This document shows positions 59,293-64,000 of a stretch of DNA of 64,000 bases, piece by piece. A program made the translations under genes and the position numbers. The DNA comes from Stereum hirsutum FP-91666 SS1 (taxonomy: Eukaryota > Basidiomycota > Agaricomycetes > Russulales > Stereaceae). Position 1 is the first letter of the stretch; the number at the start of each line of letters is the position of its first letter. Location of the stretch: contig NW_006763141.1 of NCBI RefSeq assembly GCF_000264905.1, positions 404,566 to 468,565 on the forward strand, written 5' to 3'. Under the pieces are notes generated by a model. It was not told where the DNA came from. It did no database searches and saw nothing but the letters and a program-made list of their open reading frames with translations.

Positions 59293-59818
59293 ATCATACA
59301 AAACCCCGATAAGACTCAAGTAGAGGACGAGCAAGAGACAGAGCAGTCGCCGATGCCGCCTTTATGGGTGGGGTACTGCATCGTATGGGGATACATTGTT
59401 GGGGACGAACAAAGGAACGGCAAATTGGGGACGCTATTGAGCAGGATGCCGAACAATTGGGTCTCCGACGCGCCGGCGCGCCCGCAGTGTTCGATTTAGC
59501 CACGTGATGCGAGAAGCCAACAATAAACTCGGGTTTCTTGTTTTTCGCTATTGTTCCGCTTTGCGTCAACACAGCTGCGTGTCAAACCAGGTAGGGCGTC
59601 GTCACAGACGTATAAATACTAACATGATTGTCAGGGACGCCCTCATGTAACCCCGAAGCCATCACTCCCTCCAAACATTCCGAGCCATCACTCCTGGCGC
59701 TATCCCTCAGCGATACCTATCCTCTGCATCTTCTCCCATTTACACTCTTTCTGTGACGATTTATCTAAAATCACATTTGAATTTCATCCGAGCAACCATT
59801 ACACTCATTGCGTCCGAC
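59293..59818. promoter_or_regulatory. Divergent promoter between STE3 receptor 1 and the CIVM pheromone gene
   Basis: 526 bp. TATAAATA lies at 59611-59618, about 200 bp before the pheromone ATG. No other gene seen. Confidence 0.55.
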
Positions 59819-59980
59819 ATGGACGACTTCCAAACCCTGGAGGAGCTTGCTCCTCCGCTGTCATCGGTGTTGACCATCGACACCACCAACGTCCCACCCG
59901 TTCAGTCGCCATCATATCCCTGCGACTTTGAACACGAAACTATCGGCGGTTCTATACAGTGGCTGTGTATCGTAATGTAA
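59819..59980 (+). CDS. Mating pheromone precursor with C-terminal CaaX box (CIVM)
   Basis: A 53-residue intronless frame (MDDFQTLEELAPPLSS..) ends SIQWLCIVM then TAA. The CaaX end C-I-V-M directs prenylation of the Cys; terminal Met favours farnesylation. A charged pair, Glu-His, lies before ETIGGSIQWLC, at the distance where basidiomycete precursors carry their Glu-Arg-type processing site, predicting a mature lipopeptide of about 11 residues. The acidic Pro-rich proregion, size and position next to a divergent STE3 gene are as in B mating loci of Agaricomycetes. Starts MD-F like the CVVA precursor at 12168. The self receptor next door should not respond to it if this is a functional non-self system. 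Confidence 0.9.
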   Translation: MDDFQTLEELAPPLSSVLTIDTTNVPPVQSPSYPCDFEHETIGGSIQWLCIVM

Positions 59981-61219
59981 TGCAGCATGCTGTGAGTACT
60001 CCTCGTTTAGTACTTAGCCTTGACACCGCACTCCTCGTTTTACAGCTAACGCGGGCACTGTCCCTCTTTCCTCTTTCCAGATATTACTCCTGGCATACGT
60101 GCCTCTCCTTTGAGAAACATACCTCCTTCCGCATATCATACATACCTTTTGGACATTACGGCATGTCCGTATCCCCTGGACTTGCTTCATTTTCATCCAT
60201 TCTACAGATGTAAAGTCTGTGAGCTGGTCTCATAGACATTTCATCTAGTCAGCCGTTTGATGTCTGTATTTGTGAACTGTATCGTTATTCCTACTCCATC
60301 CACGACCTCATACATACCACACGACACTCAGGTTGATCTGACGACTACATCGCTTCATACTTTACTTGTTCCGGGGAGGCTGGTCTACTCTCCTAGTACT
60401 ACTTCACGACTCCTTCACGATGGCACCAGGCTGTACCACATACGATTAATTTCACGATGTACTTACTGTTGGTTGTGGTTGTGGCGGACGCTTGTGGGGC
60501 CACTGTGGCACATTTCGGAGTTCTCCCGGTTTAGGGTTAGGGTTAGGTTCAAAAACTCGTCCATGTACATACCCTTACCCTTGTCGCTGTACCCATATCT
60601 GTGTCTGTGTCTGTGTGTCCCTGGGCCATTAGCCCTCTCTGTGCTGCTATTCCTGACACTTACCACTATATCCTAATCAGACTCAGTATGCAGACTTCAT
60701 GACCCTCCGTAAGGGATACAAGACGAAAGCCCAGCACATATCCTGTGTGGCACTAGCCTTTTGAATGTCTTCTGCAAGTTTTGCTTAGACTCGAAGTTGA
60801 GAACTGATCAGTGATTTATGACAGTACCCTCGGTCAAGTCTGAGCTACAGATCTACTATATAACTACATGTGTATGGCTGCGTTGTCTTTGCTGCACCTA
60901 GCTGCACTTCCGCTCCTGCCGTTGTAATCAGTGTCATAAGGTGTGGAGTGGCGCGTCCAGGGGTTGCTGAGTCATCATAGCGGGCACGCCGATGCGGTGG
61001 CGGCCTCGCTTGCCAACATCCTTATTGTTTTGTCGTGAGACCCCTACGATAGCAGACGCAACGAAGCCCACCATCCTCATCGCAGAATGTCTCACCAGTG
61101 GATGGCATATAATAAGGAGGGGAGGGCGCAAGTGCAAGTCACATTGCCCCTCACCTTTGCTCGACTCTCTCTCTTGAAACCGCTCTAATCCTCCTTCGTG
61201 ACCGTCTTCTGCTCACACT
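59981..61219. other. Intergenic between pheromone gene and CFEM-like gene
   Basis: No further CaaX-ending short frame was found on either strand by eye, but the scan was not exhaustive. It holds a telomere-like run (60530-60547). The frame at 60257-60676 has no domain. Confidence 0.5.
60530..60547 (+). repeat. Interstitial telomere-like repeat
   Basis: tttagggttagggttagg, nearly three TTAGGG units, in intergenic DNA of the mating region. TTAGGG is the telomere unit of most basidiomycetes. Confidence 0.85.
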
Positions 61220-62109
61220 ATGTTCTTCTGGTCTCTTATTTTCGCGGGTCTCTGTGGGCTGAATTGTAAGTCCGCTTCTGTGTGGTGAATCTCTGAAGAT
61301 GAAAAACTCACTCTCATCTTCATAATTGCACCTAGCGTTAAACCCGACGCGAGCAAGCCCCCTCAGTCCTCTAAGCGTTGAACTTCAAGTTTGCGTCCTC
61401 GACGATGCTACTCGGGATCAAGTAAGCTTTCGGATAATTCAATTCTAGGCAACACTCCCGGTCACTCATCTTGTGATATCTTCCAGTGCTTCTCATCTTG
61501 TCATGTTGTCGAGCAAGCTGTCGAGGTGAGTAGTGCACCATCCGAGATCGCCTTTTCCAGACGCCGATACTCATGATTGGGGTCGCAATAGTCCTGCGCC
61601 ACCGACGATATCTCTTGTACATGCCGCGTGGCTCCTCCCTCCATCCTTCACTCTTGCCTTGAATGCCAACTCCCGGCATCTACCCCGCCGGATGACTTCC
61701 TGCCATTCCGTGCCATTCCATCTCGTCTAGCAGGTATGTACCGGTCAGTCGCCTCCGTGTGTTCAAATAGCTCACCTTTCGCTTCTTGGTAGACTATGAC
61801 TCAGCCTGCCGACTAAGTCCTGCGTTACCCACGAATTACATGGCCAACTTGGTTCAGGCGTCGAACTCCTCCAACCTTCCCTCCGATCTTGCAACACACC
61901 TCAGCAAACGCGAGCATTACGAGGACGACTCATTGGCAACCCCAGAAACACCTTGTCTCCACGGCCTTCCCATTGTCCATTCAACCTTCCCTGCTATCAC
62001 CTTCGGAAACGCCGCGCCACTGTTGTTATGGATCATTGTTGCATGCGCTGCCGTTTACAGGTTTGCTTCTTGGCTCTCTACGAAGCCAGAGACGCTTCAG
62101 AAGCAATGA
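61220..62109 (+). CDS. CFEM-like Cys-rich surface protein with C-terminal membrane helix
   Basis: Five exons (61220-61265, 61336-61421, 61487-61525, 61592-61733, 61793-62109) give 209 residues. A short hydrophobic N-terminus (MFFWSLIFAGLCGLN) should act as a signal peptide. Then follows a Cys pattern: VCV.., QCFSSC, ESCATDDISCTCR, HSCLECQL. It keeps the C-x3-C, the D-x2-C-x-C core and a final Cys pair of the fungal CFEM domain, though not all eight positions are certain. A Ser/Asn-rich stretch and a C-terminal helix (LLLWIIVACAAVYRF) end the protein. CFEM proteins act at the cell surface in adhesion, heme capture or host sensing. Phase is kept at every join. It lies between the pheromone gene and STE3 receptor 2. 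Confidence 0.7.
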
Positions 62110-62724
62110 TTTCATAGTATAGACCAGAAGCATTATCGGCGAAGAAATGCTGGCGTCTCTTTCCCATTCTCATTTCATATCGCGATACCCGTTGTACTTA
62201 TATTACTCCTCCGGCCCTTGCTATCCTTATGACGATCTATGATGAATTCTCACCTTTCTTGCATTTCGTGTTGGCGCTGGGTATGCCATTGTTCCTTCCA
62301 ACCCGGCGTGCTTGTCACTGCGTTGCCACCTAACGAACATTGTCTAAGCTCCAGACTTCTGTTATTGGTTATACACATTCAGGGGACAGATGACCCACGA
62401 TAAATGTGCAGGGGCCTTTGCTTCTCTGATGAAGCGGAGTGATAGCGATAGGCGCCACATCGCGAATGGGCATCCTTGGGCATCTGGACTTTCTCTTTAT
62501 CATCGCATTTGTGCTGCTGTGGATTTCTGTTTGTCGCGGGCACCTGGCAAAACGGCACTAACGACGTCGTATACACGAGTTTGGCACAAGAAGATCACAT
62601 GGCCCGCTAATAGGGGGTTGCTTTGCCCGGTGCCGGCTGTGTATAAAATATAAGAGAGTCGTGCCTCTTCCCTACATCCCTCACTTCTCCTTTTCCTCGT
62701 TATACGCACTGGCCTGCAAACGCA
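62110..62724. promoter_or_regulatory. Intergenic, promoter of STE3 receptor 2
   Basis: TATAAAAT at 62642-62649, 76 bp before the receptor ATG. No gene seen. Confidence 0.55.
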
Positions 62725-64000
62725 ATGCAACTCGAAATCCCCATATTCTCTTTCCTTTTCCTGGGGCTTCTCCCGCTTCCGACCTACTACCATCTACGAA
62801 CGAAGTTCGCCTCAACGATAATATTCATATTCTGGATTGTTATTCTCAACCTCATCTACATCGTGAACACCATCATTTGGGCAGGCAATGTGAACATCGT
62901 TGCCTCGGGGTGGTGCGATATATGTCAGCCGTTCTCCCTTCACATCTTCTCGTGCTGTATACGACTGACATCCATGTTACCCGCACACAGCATCAAAGAT
63001 CCTTGTTGGGTGGCCGACAGCGCTCTCCGCATATTGTCTCTGTTTTTCTATGCAACTCCACGACCTGACTCGCGGTTTGGATAGAGACAACGCGAGAAGC
63101 AAGCGCCTGAGGCAGTTTCGCGGATGTGCTCTATGCCTCGGTCTTCCTATCCTGGTTATGCTAATTCGTATGGTTCCCTCCCTCTTCTTCCTTCATCTAC
63201 TCATCCATAGAACATGTTGGTAGACATCGCGTTCCAAACACATCGTTTCGACATTAACGAGGACTTCGGCTGCTTTCCTTCTATCTTTGTCACCTGGTTG
63301 TCTGTCGTTCTTCTTTGGTGCCCTCCAATGGTCATGGCCCTGTTGGCAATGTTCTATGCCGGTGCGTCCCACGCAATACATCTCTTGTGTAGCATATGTG
63401 TCCTGATTCGATATCTCTAGCACTGGTAGCCCGGTTCATAAGGCAAAGATGGATCGAACTCGAAGGAATCAGCCCACCCAGTGAAGTATGGACGCGTCTT
63501 TCGCTTCACGTCTGCTTGGCTGTCGTCGAAGCGGTCGTGGTCATGGCCGTCATGATATTCGATCTGGCCGTCTCTGTTCCATTTTACCAGCCCCTGGCGG
63601 ACCTACGTGGCAACATTTGGCAGTTCTCTCGCATCGACACGTTTTCCTTCGACTCTGCTCCCCCGAACCACTATGCATATCTTAACTTGTCGTATTTGCT
63701 CGTTTTGTATCCTACTGTGGCCTTCGTCGGAGTGTTCTACTTCTGTCACGGCAATATTGCGAAGCTATTTCGTAGGTTCTTCCGCTCCATCAAGGCTCTA
63801 GTGATGAGACAAGACCTGCCCGATGAACTGGACACCGACGGCCAGCCTGGATCTTTGTATTTGTGAGTTCAATTCTTAGTCTTTTCGGAATACAGCTGAA
63901 TTTTCCTCGTCATAGGACGAGTCGTGCCCTTCAATTTGCGCGGGCTACGCACTCGCCGCAGACTACGCATGTGGAACTCCAGGATACCAGGGTTGACCTT
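62725..64000 (+). CDS. STE3: STE3-type pheromone receptor (GPCR), receptor 2, cut by window end
   Basis: Exons 62725-62923, 62991-63167, 63224-63361, 63421-63862 and 63916-64000 keep phase and give 347 residues; the stop lies beyond the window. It starts MQLEIPIFSFLFLGLLPLP. It has IYIVNTIIWAGNVNIVASGWCDI (TM2 and WCDI), FQTHRFDINEDFGCFPS after TM4, a third loop with RFIRQRWIEL, and TM6-TM7 regions (FDLAVSVPF, LSYLLVLYPTVAFVGVFYF). The order of features equals receptor 1, but only scattered residues are identical, so it is an old paralogue of another subfamily. Exon 3 uses the acceptor gttggtag (63223), which restores HIAFQTHRFDI. If unspliced at 63863, the protein would end SLYL followed by TGA. 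Confidence 0.92.

Overview
The window looks like nuclear DNA of a filamentous basidiomycete, most likely an Agaricomycete. Genes are dense and split by many short GT-AG introns (mostly 50-80 bp). It encodes a CLA4-type PAK kinase, STE3-type pheromone receptors, CaaX pheromone precursors, an RNAi-type RNA-dependent RNA polymerase (RdRP), an EMC1 subunit and a mitochondrial uS19. Most gene models below were joined exon by exon, with reading phase checked at each junction; no transcript data were available. Layout, left to right: a 47-bp tandem repeat (1-150); a Cys-rich zinc-binding-like protein (254-1158); a 446-bp foldback element (1337-1782); a single-pass membrane protein (minus, 2333-3248); mitochondrial ribosomal protein uS19 (3677-4122); three tandem copies of an unrecognised gene family, the middle one broken by a 1-bp deletion (4550-7538); an F-box protein (minus, 7825-9934); an orphan last exon of the same tandem family (10787-11001); a small lipopeptide pheromone precursor ending in CVVA (minus, 12168-12308); CNOT11 (13338-15504); an asparagine synthetase-like enzyme (17461-20375); a polytopic membrane protein (20982-21789); CLA4 (23803-27935); a 4-kb gene-poor stretch with a perfect 39-bp hairpin; a cytochrome P450 with 15 exons (32039-34608); a stand-alone tandem dihydroneopterin-aldolase-like protein (35168-36654); a secreted GH16 glucanase (37406-39016); a Tps3/Tsl1-type trehalose synthase regulatory subunit (40056-43757); an RdRP with a novel-looking C-terminal tail (44285-48729); UBC7 (minus, 50043-51393); EMC1 (51977-55760); an RGG-rich protein (56085-57044). 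The right end, 57752-64000, reads as a B-type (pheromone/receptor) mating locus: a STE3 receptor on the minus strand, a divergent pheromone precursor ending in CIVM, a CFEM-like Cys-rich membrane protein, and a second STE3 receptor that runs off the window. Working together: the prenylated peptides, the STE3 GPCRs and the Cdc42-effector kinase CLA4 would belong to the mating-signalling and polarity pathway, and linkage of CLA4 to STE3 genes is a known arrangement in Agaricomycetes. The distant CVVA pheromone gene 45 kb away suggests that the pheromone/receptor region is either broad or has shed a copy. UBC7 and EMC1 are both ER quality-control genes and share a 0.58-kb divergent promoter. The other genes look like ordinary housekeeping or metabolism.
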